Assembly (NCBI RefSeq): GCF_000835495.1
Contig: NW_015622541.1
Span: 6,634,001-6,698,000, forward strand
Direction: 5' to 3'
DNA: 64,000 bases
From: Cladophialophora immunda
Lineage: Eukaryota > Ascomycota > Eurotiomycetes > Chaetothyriales > Herpotrichiellaceae
Both the position numbers and the translations under genes were made by a program. Below are positions 33,901-41,504 of this stretch, piece by piece. How positions within the stretch are numbered: the first letter of the stretch is position 1; the number at the start of each line of letters is the position of its first letter. The notes below the pieces were generated by a model. That model had not been told where the DNA came from. It saw nothing but the letters and a program-made list of their open reading frames with translations, and searched no databases.

Positions 33901-36900
33901 GAGCAATGGTCTAGCCAACAGGGAATGTCAAATCTGAGGACCATCATTGAGCGACTAGAAAGCTCCCATCGAGCGTTCGACGACTTTGTGAAGCCGATCC
34001 TATGGTTTTTGAAATGCCTGTATCTTGCCTTGAAGCTTGAGATTGGGGAGAAGAGTCGAAGCACCACACCCTCCGCTCTTCACGAGCTTATCGTCAGCAC
34101 TCCTCTGTTAACGAATAACCTTGCCACTATTCGATACTCGGAACCCCTTCATGCCACATCTTCAGTGGTCAAATTTCACTGGCTGGACTACATTGGAGTG
34201 AGAACTGCTCTAACAGGGAAGGAGGACCGGCTCCTCGTCGAGGAATTTCTTGGGGTACTTGACAGCTTTTACTTCGAATGGAAAACTCGCTTAACTCAAG
34301 ACCAAGCCGACGCTGCAACGAGATCTCGATACTACACTTACCGTGGCGACGCGCTTCAAGACGAGGAAGACGAAAGTCGCGAAATGAGCGAGCTGTTTCC
34401 ACGATTCGAAGATGAAGACCAGGAGGTCGATATGCATCAACACGATTTCGATGTTCGCGCTACTGCAGCACGACTCAGTATGCTGCATCAAAAGATCTAC
34501 GCTCGACGGAATCCTGAAGAGGCTATGGAGGCATTCATTCTATCCACATTGGAGTCATTACCCAAGGCTGCCGGTGTTGGCGGAGGCACTGGAAGTTCGT
34601 TCATCGATCTCCTCCCAGCCGTCTTCCTGCAGATGGAAGCTAAAATGAACGAGTTCACTGGCGACAAAGGTACCCGCACTTTCAACATCTACAGCGACTC
34701 CGATGTTCAACAAAGCCAGAAGCTGCTAGATCTAGTGCATGAGATTCAATCGAGGTTCTACATCATTCAAGAGAAGTGGCCCGAGCATGCTATCCCCGCA
34801 GAGGTCCTGTCGTTTTGCAGAGAGGTCCTCCATTTGAGCTTCGGCGACCCTGTCGCCAAACTTCTCACCAAGACAGAGAAGCTATTTGAGATTGTGTCGC
34901 AATGGCAAAGTATTGCCAGCAGGGAGTGGTCAGTCAGCCCCCTCGTTGAGCAACTGTCGTCTTTGATCATTAGCTGGAGACGCCTGGAGCTCTTATCTTG
35001 GTCAAGGCTACTCGATGAAGAGATGCGTAAACATGAGGAGGACGCACAAGCCTGGTACTTCATTGCCTATGAGGCTGTCATCTACAACTCCAGAAAACTA
35101 GACGCCGGTGACGAAGGTGTTCTCTCATATCAACGGCATTTGGTCGAAACACTGCAGGAATTTCTCAAGTCAGCGACATTAGGCCAATACTCATCCCGCT
35201 TGCGACTGCTCGATACACTTAACAAGACTATGCAGGCTCTGGCAGATGATCATGTGCACCTCAACCCAATTGCCGCCTGCGTCCAAAACATCATTGATCA
35301 TTATCGCCGGTATGAGGGTGGCGTTGAGTCCGTGCTGCATAGCGGCCGTGTTGGACTGGAGAAGGCTTTGAGCGAGCAGATCAAACTCGCGAGTTGGAAG
35401 GATACGAACGTCACGGCGCTCCGTGAAAGCGCACGCCGATCGCACCACAAGCTGTTCAAGATCGTTCGCAAGTATCGTGACCTGCTGAACCAGGCTGTTG
35501 TATGCACTGCGCCTGAAGAATCGGGACAAAATTCTCCGACCAGCATCGTGGAAGACCTTTCTGCGCCTCGCTACAACGATGAACTTATAGTAGCGGCATT
35601 AGGACGATGTCGCCTGCTAATCGATGATTGGACCATGCGCCCTGAGCGTCTTACTCAACCTCTAGGTGCAATCAGAAGCATGAGACATGTGTACCAGTCG
35701 AAGGATACTGAATTCCAAGCTCAGGTGGAATTGGCCTCCTTCCGGGAAGACCTGCTTGAAGCATCAAAGCAATTGAAGACTCAGACACCGTCAACATTGA
35801 CTGAAGACAATACTCCATTTGTCCGCCATCTTCAGGAGAGAAAGAGAAGATTGCTTGCCGATACGCTGAAAGCAGTTACGCATATGGGAGTCAGGAGAAA
35901 CCTCCCAACCTCTGAACTTGAGAAGCAATCGTCATGTGCCGCTGTTCTCGCACTGGCGGCAGATTCACCAATGACCCAACATACGCCAATCCAGTCTGCT
36001 GCCAACGGGGCACTCCACCAATTGCTTGATGTCATGCCTGAAGTCCGCGCAGCTCGCACAGACCATTCTGATGACCTCACCGATGGAGAAATCAACCGCT
36101 GCGTTGGGCTTTTGGAAGGCTTGCTGTTCTTGACAATCCGTCAACGTCAAGCAAGTCTGCAGCAAGCATTCGAAATAAGGGGACTGGGTTCTCAGTTGTC
36201 TATGCTCAGGTCCGTGGTGTCTTCTCCATCAGGCCAGATTATGCAATCCACTGTCTCTTCTCACAGTATCGATTTTGCGCAAGAGCGCCTCGCATGGCTA
36301 GCAGGGATCTTGAATATTGCCCATCGTATCTTAAAGTTCCAGGCGGAATATGGTGGGTTCGACATTAAAGGGTGCTTGGACTCACTGCGTTCCTACGCAA
36401 AGCAAATCACAGACCTGAGACTCAGTGTACTTGACCTGCCTGAAGCACCGTTGGGATTGACATGGAAGACCTCACAAGCTCTGATGGAGAAAAGTTCCGA
36501 AGTCCTTTCTCAACTCAAGTCGTTACTGGTGGAGTGGCAAGTCAAGGAGCCTCGTGTTGAGTATCTCATGCGCCGAATCATTCCCTGGACAGAAACAGTG
36601 CCACAACTGACAAACGGAACACAACTTCCTCGGTCGAACTTCCTTCTTCGAGAATTAGACCAGAATCTCAAAGACGCGGTAGATCAAGTTTTTGTGGCAA
36701 TGCAGCGACTGTCTTCACTCCCAAAAGAGATACCCAGCTCAGAGGAAGACCAAGGGTGGCTCTCGAAATCGGACAGACACATCGTTGAGGCGTTGAGCTC
36801 GCTAAAGATGAGCACCATTACCAGCCGACTGGAGATGTCAGTGACACAAAAGCTTCAATATCTAGCTCCCGAGGACTTCGAAGCTGCCAAAGACTTGTTA

Positions 36901-39630
36901 CTTGTGGCGATGCCGGTGCTCGATCAATATTACCACATATGTGAGCATCTCCATAAGCGGTACGTGGGACTGTACTTGGAGACGTCCCGGATGGCCTTGC
37001 AGCTAGCGAGGTCTTTCACGGTCATTGCAAAACAGGGTTTCTGTCGTCCCTCAGAGCCTGCGGATGGAGAGGAGCAGACCGGCAAACTAGAGTCTGGGAC
37101 TGGGCTGGGTGAAGGGGAAGGTGCAGAGGATATCAGCAAGGATGTTCAAGATGATGAAGATCTCTCTGAGCTTGCACGTGAAGGGCAGAAGGAAGAGAGG
37201 GACGAGGAAATGGAGAAAACGGAAGATGCGGTTGACATGGACCATGAGGACCTTGAAGGCGAAATGGGTGACACTGAAGAGAGACTCTCGGATCAAGGCG
37301 ACGACAAGGACCAGTCTGGGGACGAAGAGCAAAACGATTTCGACGAAGAGACAGGCACTGTTGATGACCTTGACCCCAACGCTGTGGATGAGAAACTCTG
37401 GGACGACATTAAGAACGAGTCGGAGAAAGAAAGGGAGATGAAGAATGACAAGGCTAAAGGAAAGAAATCTGAAGAGCAGACTGCAGGAGATGGGAACCGG
37501 GACGAAGGGGACGAAGGGGACGAAATGGAAGAAATGGGAGGGTCAGAAGAGGAGATGGACGAAGACGGTGAAGACCGAGACGAAGGTGGGGAGCGACCCG
37601 AAGGCCAACAGATGGACCAGCATGTGGAGGAAGAGAACGCTCTAGATCTGCCCGAGGAACTGCAGTTGGCTGGCGAGGATGAGATTGAAGACGATGATAT
37701 TTCAGATGATGGCATGGATGAGTTGTCGGATATGGACAATCCTAGGGAGGAAGTCGAAGGGGGTGAGTTTGAGGAGACTGGGGAGACCGAACAGCAGGAG
37801 AAACAGTTGGATGAAGGAGCCAGTGAGGATGATATTGACCTAGAAGAGGAGCAGGCTGAGAACGGTGTTGCTCAGGACGACGAGATTATGGAAGACCAAC
37901 CCGAAGCTGCGGAAGACGACCAGAAAGACGATCATAATCCCCGAGAAGACGACACGGTCCACGAGTTGGAAGAAACTGCTGGTGGAGAATCTGGAGCTGC
38001 GAACGAGGTTCAGGAGAATGTCGATGCCGAACAGACCGTCGAGGGCATGAACCAGACTGACAAAGAACCGAATCCTCAACAATCTCAGCCAGGCAAGGCT
38101 TCCGAAGACGAGGAGCAAGGAAAGACCGGCACTGGAGCGTATGAACGTGGTGCCGGACGGGCAGAAAGCCTGGAGTATCAGCAGAATCAATCCCTGAAGC
38201 AGTTGGCGGATGTCCTTGACCGATGGCATCAACGTCGCGAGATCTTGCCGGCCGCTGAAGAAAAAGATCAAACCAATGAGCAAGGGGATATTGACATGGC
38301 GGATGTTGATTTCGAGCATGTCCAGGATGAAGATGAGGGAGATGCACAAGCTCTCGGTGCCGCTGCCGCAGATCAGGCTCAAAATCTTGACCCAAGCAAA
38401 GCCATAGAAGATGAAGATGCGCCAATTGACGAAGACACAGCACTTCCTGATGTCCTGGAGCCGGAGATGCAGGAAGATATTGCGGAGAGGTTCAGCCGTC
38501 TCAAGGCGCAGCAGAGGCCAGCGGCAGCCAGAGATGCAGGGGCTTTCGTCCCTGACCAACAGCCACAACAGAGGGAATATGACGGACAGACAGATTCTGG
38601 CGACACTGCGTCTGATGACTTGTCGCCTGATATCGAACAGCTCGAGCTCAGCGGCGACCAAGCACAACTAGCTGCGCATCCGACGAGCAGCTCCAACGCA
38701 GCCCAGCTCTGGCAACAATGCTCAGCCACTACGCACCAATTTTCTCTCATCCTAACGGAACAGCTGCGTCTCATTCTCTCGCCCACGACCGCCACAAAGC
38801 TTCGCGGCGACTACCGCACAGGCAAGCGGCTCAACATCAGACGCATCATCCCTTACATCGCTTCGAATTACAAGAGGGACAAGATCTGGATGCGTCGCTC
38901 GGTGCCCAGCAAGCGCAACTACCAGATCATGATTGCGGTGGATGACAGCAAATCCATGAGCGAGTCCGGCGCCGACGTCCTCGCGTTCGAGACGCTGGCA
39001 CTCCTCACAAAGTCCCTGGCCATGCTCGAGGTCGGGGAGATCTGCGTCGTCGGCTTCGGCGACTCCCCCGCCATCACGGTCGCGCACCCCTTCGACCAGC
39101 CCTTCTCGCCGGCCGAGTCCGGCCCACAGGTCTTCCGCGCGTTCAGCTTTGAGCAGCGAGGCACGGACGTCAAGAGCCTGCTCAGGCAGAGCATTCGCCT
39201 GTTCCGGGACGCGAGGACTCAACGACAAGGAGGTGGCGGCCGCGAAGAGCAGTGGCAGCTCCAACTCATCGTCAGCGACGGGCATTGTTCGGACCACGAC
39301 GGGATCGCCCGGCTGGTCCGCCAGGCGCACGACGAGGAGCGCGTAGTGATTGTCTTTGTCATTGTCGACGCCGGCGACGAGAGCATCCTCGACCTCAAGG
39401 AGGCGGTCTTCGAGCCCGACCCCGCCGCCCAAAGCCATGCCGCCGGCCCGTCTGGCTCGGGAAAGGGAACCGGACCAGGCGCAGCGGAAATGCGAGTCCG
39501 CACAAAGAGGTACCTCGACGGCTTCCCCTTCCCGTACTACCTCGTCGTCCGAGACGTCAGGGATCTGCCTGGGGTGCTGGCGACCGCGCTGAAGGGCTGG
39601 TTTGGGAGTGTCGTGGACGTTCAGGGGTAA
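24997..39630 (+). CDS. MDN1: Midasin, AAA+ ribosome-assembly ATPase (Rea1/Mdn1)
   Basis: A single open frame of 4877 codons without introns, near the 4910 residues of yeast Rea1. Six AAA+ modules follow an N-terminal domain of about 300 residues; their Walker A motifs start at residues 312 (GPASSGKT), 643 (GETGVGKT), 1078 (GPTSAGKT), 1364 (GETGCGKT), 1745 (GSPGVGKT) and 2050 (GPSGSGKT). Walker B motifs such as LFDEINLAPSD, VLDELNLAPSD and LLDEMNLASQ follow, while module 6 has LLENANLCN and is probably inactive, as is known for midasins. A long helical linker covers about 2300-4020, a D/E-rich segment about 4025-4565, and the C-terminal MIDAS domain holds the intact DDSKS metal site at 4649-4653. 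The protein pulls assembly factors (Rsa4/Ytm1) off pre-60S particles in nucleolus and nucleoplasm. The gene should be essential. The last 300 codons are richer in G+C than the rest. Confidence 0.98.
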   Translation: MEDIAVFCSWADAQLNADHSSLRGLPTEVRSLIIRSTASQYLESLADAIRDAQYTDALFPLYKPLLPELLARWSSPTRTTDLKDIVTTISCLARVLPLATYLRPHVKCLLRIDLLRHRLLDLGSAPTEPQDDVDHSLLLAVFRLLSFDRRMLADIVTPVFFSSFLRHRSLSVRYLAVQCLCIIMHFADAFSETMVKTYVGNEAIWGEWEGRRIDYRLLKLWEERRWKSLDRALASIEKSWQSSPPSPSKAPNLLAENFSPRIVDIGSVLHLPLEGQTPSSSASTFVLTATAKRNLRLLGQRLLDSRPILISGPASSGKTSLIHEAARLLNQTSSMITLHLNEQTDAKSLLGIHTSSADGRSFTWQPGVLTKAMQQGRWVLIEDIDRTPGEVMGVLRPILENGDLFLPSRNEKIRPKDGFRILATVEATRQTSSATNSRQSWLLNPRLWSTVEAANYPPEEVEALLYSRYPNASVFIPTILRVHRNLLSLYKDHHALKRVQTRLPSLKDLLNLLRRIVRRLGRHGGRSETDPLPEHAKLDIFKDAVDCYAGYLDNEEIHDVMAESIAAEMNISPQQMRYCLNEALPAFSEDKDVVQVGRSTLTKIALRRRQAKKAPFALTTSAGRTLDRIAACADCSEPCLLVGETGVGKTTLVQHIANLVGQTLTVINLSQQSEAGDLIGGLKPVTVRSLVLPVVEKFNTLFDDTFSAKRNEKFQIALAKAFARQNWSRLIILWNEAIQMAATSLNTAEHPHTNGSVHANKKRRLDTPRYEVLRTRWADFSESLKQIRAFVDHGGKTHTFAFVESRLVQAVREGGWVLFDEINLAPSDTLDHIVSLLHNGDEEKPSLLLTEAGNIETIIAHPNFRVFAAMNPATDAGKKDLPPALRSQFTEIYVPSGDSNLEDLTKVIQTYLGTLLDNDKRAALDLANSYLELKRLNEAHQLTDGAGETPHFSIRSLVRCLLYVSQHSAIHGLRRAMFEGFAMSFFTVLSRAAESLALPFLEKHLLSSVKNRKAFFSQQPKMPLTGEDYIAFKHHIVKRGPMPPDFQPHYIRTPSVERNLLNLARAASMRRFPILLQGPTSAGKTSMVEYLAKLSGNKFVRINNHEHTDLQEYLGSYMSDTDGKLVFREGVLVDALRLGHWIVLDELNLAPSDVLEALNRLLDDNRELLIPESQEIVRPHPNFMLFATQNPAGLYGGRKRLSRAFRNRFLEIHFDDIPEDELEIILRERAQIAPSFCTKIVAVYKKLSLLRQSSRLFEQRNSFATLRDLFRWASRPVDDWQQLAHHGFMLLAERVREPAERAVVKSILEETIKVVIDESVLYGASKIPDTVQHYGSIVWTPAMRRVFVLVAEALKNNEPVLLVGETGCGKTQICQVIAEATGTPLDIYNAHTNTETGDLIGSQRPIRNRSEIVNNVQASWQALIGSRPDGILIEDLGVDRIVELFKTLDRSNYEPRLVEHLRSSIGAYEALFAWNDGSLVRAMKRGEYFLLDEISLAEDSVLERLNSVLEPSRTILLAEKGSVDNLVVAHPRFQFLATMNPGGDYGKRELSAALRNRLTEIWVPPLSEIADLLPIVQNRLGTRKSDLAKKMLEFAAWFRAEFHNAASKSIALRDLLAWADFINRAESLGVESAFVHGAFMVYIDSIGANPAGMTSTGTSDLKWSRQKCLNQLQDLASLDVSESYKTIPELSSTGERIHVGPFSLPRTENSSQPTTDLVFNAPTTAQNTMRIVRALQMARPILLEGSPGVGKTAIVTALAQACGKMFTRINLSDQTDLMDLFGADAPSDNEGVGKFSWQDGPLLKAMQSGGWVLLDEMNLASQSVLEGLNACLDHRREVYIAELDKSFLCHPDFTLFAAQNPHHQGGGRKGLPASFVNRFTVVYADSFQRVDLVRICESRFPDVNRDQLESVIDTATHLEQVVTGSSAFAHGGPWELNLRDVSRWLRLCKEQPTLPSSYHLRTIVTERFRTSVQRDLILKETESSYISITPESFYHNITESLLQIGNAVLPRDSVLQNTEAPNTTPSVWQLPASNSIITAVKQNWPVILAGPSGSGKTTLVRYLAAAAGVELVEFSMNSDVDTIDLVGGFDQYDVRRDVSEVQTKVREVLRERLAASLLNKADEAGHIQLLRLWRLFEGDEIDIPDLQAAISGLLSILPELRAQVEIISTIPDAADQENLRFVWNDGILVNAIEKGSWLLLENANLCNPSVLDRLNSLLEPGGSLAISEQHSGSAGTRIIEPHPNFRIFLTMDPRYGELSRAMRNRSLEIFMPEIQETSNASPVQYPIASALTRLRHLSETADQIQQAHSIEAAVDNLDLRDMKLISHADCPLPGAHTNDSLQKEIRERNLFEVESVYRTFSSVGVSADNRFPQMTVLNEPLILLGAFSGNTFSSSSFTRLFTRYWYLTRRLAEIDSIMKDASTRAQTLAIKDQTILERSISIPKREAVGAAPNIAAFGKLVISLIAELVQREIKAMRNLDLADGVERMLCFTHELILLCNTKTIDVASFQAYLQVGTDLIHLVGQNFPEIAAQFSNCLETLGAYKPGLKTGFGLQFMWPVFRPKTASTWPQLNCQLALEELIGKFDVACRSLPQARNSLSGLKLRLQNAYASIVDSGQPESLMLDLQEAVSRLEEQSTKGFFLQGKFENVITFVYEAVRLQKRIPNEPDLGNLAMFMPQSEGQSLAVGHENSVPNSLARLASLNADILVDDGSIGLELSGQLSSIQQQPLGTLGHAKEELQQLTRALATHTYSLGDFISPLTEDLLSIIEGFMFSFRTLLTPEARECFPEGGTPDLFRLAAMPINDVFLKGRSDELLSEVYIRLIHPVLSRLQDRDKFGPQQLKTCLVRLSLAGLILMVPDRPMDPATYPKIVYHLHDRRQDELLSRIEGQKQFHRHLMGTDTALVIRILQQELLDLGTVSQPPAVVRPDKEELFKLQEIFTRIVNGVLEYQGTQTLQGIRAGGAEWIEQWSSQQGMSNLRTIIERLESSHRAFDDFVKPILWFLKCLYLALKLEIGEKSRSTTPSALHELIVSTPLLTNNLATIRYSEPLHATSSVVKFHWLDYIGVRTALTGKEDRLLVEEFLGVLDSFYFEWKTRLTQDQADAATRSRYYTYRGDALQDEEDESREMSELFPRFEDEDQEVDMHQHDFDVRATAARLSMLHQKIYARRNPEEAMEAFILSTLESLPKAAGVGGGTGSSFIDLLPAVFLQMEAKMNEFTGDKGTRTFNIYSDSDVQQSQKLLDLVHEIQSRFYIIQEKWPEHAIPAEVLSFCREVLHLSFGDPVAKLLTKTEKLFEIVSQWQSIASREWSVSPLVEQLSSLIISWRRLELLSWSRLLDEEMRKHEEDAQAWYFIAYEAVIYNSRKLDAGDEGVLSYQRHLVETLQEFLKSATLGQYSSRLRLLDTLNKTMQALADDHVHLNPIAACVQNIIDHYRRYEGGVESVLHSGRVGLEKALSEQIKLASWKDTNVTALRESARRSHHKLFKIVRKYRDLLNQAVVCTAPEESGQNSPTSIVEDLSAPRYNDELIVAALGRCRLLIDDWTMRPERLTQPLGAIRSMRHVYQSKDTEFQAQVELASFREDLLEASKQLKTQTPSTLTEDNTPFVRHLQERKRRLLADTLKAVTHMGVRRNLPTSELEKQSSCAAVLALAADSPMTQHTPIQSAANGALHQLLDVMPEVRAARTDHSDDLTDGEINRCVGLLEGLLFLTIRQRQASLQQAFEIRGLGSQLSMLRSVVSSPSGQIMQSTVSSHSIDFAQERLAWLAGILNIAHRILKFQAEYGGFDIKGCLDSLRSYAKQITDLRLSVLDLPEAPLGLTWKTSQALMEKSSEVLSQLKSLLVEWQVKEPRVEYLMRRIIPWTETVPQLTNGTQLPRSNFLLRELDQNLKDAVDQVFVAMQRLSSLPKEIPSSEEDQGWLSKSDRHIVEALSSLKMSTITSRLEMSVTQKLQYLAPEDFEAAKDLLLVAMPVLDQYYHICEHLHKRYVGLYLETSRMALQLARSFTVIAKQGFCRPSEPADGEEQTGKLESGTGLGEGEGAEDISKDVQDDEDLSELAREGQKEERDEEMEKTEDAVDMDHEDLEGEMGDTEERLSDQGDDKDQSGDEEQNDFDEETGTVDDLDPNAVDEKLWDDIKNESEKEREMKNDKAKGKKSEEQTAGDGNRDEGDEGDEMEEMGGSEEEMDEDGEDRDEGGERPEGQQMDQHVEEENALDLPEELQLAGEDEIEDDDISDDGMDELSDMDNPREEVEGGEFEETGETEQQEKQLDEGASEDDIDLEEEQAENGVAQDDEIMEDQPEAAEDDQKDDHNPREDDTVHELEETAGGESGAANEVQENVDAEQTVEGMNQTDKEPNPQQSQPGKASEDEEQGKTGTGAYERGAGRAESLEYQQNQSLKQLADVLDRWHQRREILPAAEEKDQTNEQGDIDMADVDFEHVQDEDEGDAQALGAAAADQAQNLDPSKAIEDEDAPIDEDTALPDVLEPEMQEDIAERFSRLKAQQRPAAARDAGAFVPDQQPQQREYDGQTDSGDTASDDLSPDIEQLELSGDQAQLAAHPTSSSNAAQLWQQCSATTHQFSLILTEQLRLILSPTTATKLRGDYRTGKRLNIRRIIPYIASNYKRDKIWMRRSVPSKRNYQIMIAVDDSKSMSESGADVLAFETLALLTKSLAMLEVGEICVVGFGDSPAITVAHPFDQPFSPAESGPQVFRAFSFEQRGTDVKSLLRQSIRLFRDARTQRQGGGGREEQWQLQLIVSDGHCSDHDGIARLVRQAHDEERVVIVFVIVDAGDESILDLKEAVFEPDPAAQSHAAGPSGSGKGTGPGAAEMRVRTKRYLDGFPFPYYLVVRDVRDLPGVLATALKGWFGSVVDVQG

Positions 39631-40579
39631 ACTTGACAGTGCAGCCTCGTCGCGCACAAAGCAAGTTCATCCATCTCTGACCTTCGTTTTGGATGACCCG
39701 TTTTCTTTTCTTTCTATGCCAGGACGGGAAGATCTGAGTTAGAGTTGGAGAGTGTGTTAAGGACAGAAGCTGGGGATGAGTCTAAAGGGAGATGGGCAGT
39801 GTGGGGTGATAGATTGAGGATATCGCATGTAGATTGACTGGGTACATAGCTGTAATGAGGACTTCCCCGTCTAACTGAAACCTGAATGAACGGTGCTCTC
39901 GAACGGATGCATCTCTTTTACACTCCCACATGGTATGGGTATGGTACTACGCTCGCGGTTTGGGTGTGATCGCTTTCACCAGAGTAGAGTCGAGGCGCGG
40001 AAAGGTGTCTTTCGGATTGTCTATGGACGGGATTCAACAGGTGCTCCGGACGCAGTACTCCCTGGGTAGGACGTCCTGGGTACACAGCTATCTAGCCAAG
40101 CTACATCAACCGCAAATCCAGATGGCGGGCGGGAAATGTATCTCTTTAAGCAGCTCAGGGCGAGACCCCACGCGCTGAAGCACTTGCTCTCGACGCCAAG
40201 GCAGAAAGGGAACCCATGTCGGGAGGAAGGACGTGATATACTAGACTATCTCAAGGTGGTCTATCAGTCACTCATTCACCTTCACGTGATGGCTGTGAAG
40301 GAAGAGAGGAAGGAAGGAAGACGAGGCCAAAGTGAATCAGGTTGGTTGGTGCTGTACAGGAGTCCAACTGAGTGAAGATGGACGTACTACCAGTAACAAC
40401 ACCAACACCAACACCAACACTAACACCAACTGGCGTTCGACGTCCATTGTTGACGAGGGTGAGGCATTTCTGAAAACTGACGGCCAACACATCTCCTGCA
40501 CTCACTGTATCGCGACCTCACGGACTCTCCCTCACCGAGACGCGCCTGCGGGATCAGATCATCTGTTGGGTGCGACAGG
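39631..40579. other. Intergenic region after midasin
   Basis: These 949 bases hold the midasin 3' end and the upstream part of the next small gene. The AACACC microsatellite at 40395-40430 is inside. Overlapping small ORFs have no motif; one reads through the microsatellite as Asn-Thr repeats and is probably not coding. Confidence 0.4.
40395..40430. repeat. AACACC microsatellite
   Basis: About six units of a hexanucleotide, ACACCA in one phase, with one C-to-T change. It lies 150 bp before the start codon of the small Zn2Cys6-like gene, so length changes could affect its promoter or leader. Confidence 0.85.
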
Positions 40580-41295
40580 ATGGGTGTATCAGGCGACAAT
40601 GACGATTCTCATGGTCATGGCTCGCTCACTGAGTCTGGTTCGAATAACTCGGCACAACAAGCCGAATCACAAAGCCGACATTCCAGCTTACGAAGGGCGA
40701 TACTACCCGAGAGCAGAGACCATCAGAGTCTGGTCCAGCATGCTCGAGAAGCTCTTCTGGTGCTGGGCTGCGAATGGGAGTCTCAGGTATGTGGTTCGCC
40801 CTCCCACAACTGCTCTGCTTCCTGTTAGCACTTGCCTCTGACACGGTTCGCAATATGCAGCACCCAACCGTTCCCGAGGATGTATCTGTAGCGCGTGCAA
40901 GTGCGGCATCAAGACGAGGCTCTGGTCACTACCGCCGAGACAGTCCTTCTGGAGGCGAAGGAGAGGAAGAGCATCATGAAAGGGACACAGGAAAGAATAT
41001 CAATGGTGTCGGCGTGGGCGGCAACGACCCAGACGGCGGCGGTAGAAGCAGGCGCGGCAGATCTCAGGCGATGCAGCGAGCGACCGGTGACCGATGTGAG
41101 CGCTGCATCCTCCAGCGCAAGAGATGTGACGCTGTGAAGCCTGTCTGCGGCAGCTGCGCGAGGAGGAAGCGCGACCCCGATTGCCAGTGGCCAGGTGCCG
41201 TGACACGGCGCCAACTGCAGGCCGCGAGGCATCAGAATGCCACACCTTCATCTTCCGCCATGGCTTTTCACTGGCCCCAAGGGAGACCTGCCTGA
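40580..41295 (+). CDS. Small protein with a Zn2Cys6-like cluster
   Basis: Two exons, 40580..40786 and 40861..41295, with a 74-nt intron (GTATGT...TATGCAG, CTGAC branch), give 213 residues. A Ser/Gly/Asp-rich N-terminal part leads to a basic stretch and CERCILQRKRCDAVKPVCGSC followed by ARRKRDPDCQWP, near residues 160-190. The spacing C-x2-C-x6-C-x6-C-x2-C-x8-C fits the fungal binuclear zinc cluster that binds CGG triplets. The protein stops about 30 residues after the cluster. It has no fungal_trans middle domain and no clear dimer coiled coil, so it may be a short DNA-binding regulator, a degenerate paralogue, or a gene whose further exons were not found. It overlaps other open frames, but splicing phase and the cluster support this one. 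Confidence 0.65.
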
Positions 41296-41504
41296 AATGC
41301 CACGGTAAGGTCCAGAGCACCTGGGCGAAGGCTAAGGAGGGGATGTTCTTAGTGTTATCATTCCGGCACTCATTATTGGATACCTCATTTCCTTATGTGA
41401 ACCAATGGGCCACGGTGCCATGATGCTGTCGTCAAAGGCCTGTCGTCCGAAAATAGGCTCGAATGGAGCGACTCAAACGTCGACCAGAGGCAGAATAAAC
41501 AATA

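Noticed and set aside
37293..37739. Ser-rich minus-strand frame over the midasin acidic segment
   Set aside because: Poly-Glu/Asp codons read backwards give Ser/Phe runs; it is a frame artefact.
38752..39657. 301-codon open frame on the minus strand over the midasin 3' end
   Set aside because: It is a shadow of GC-rich midasin codons and has no motif or splice structure of its own.
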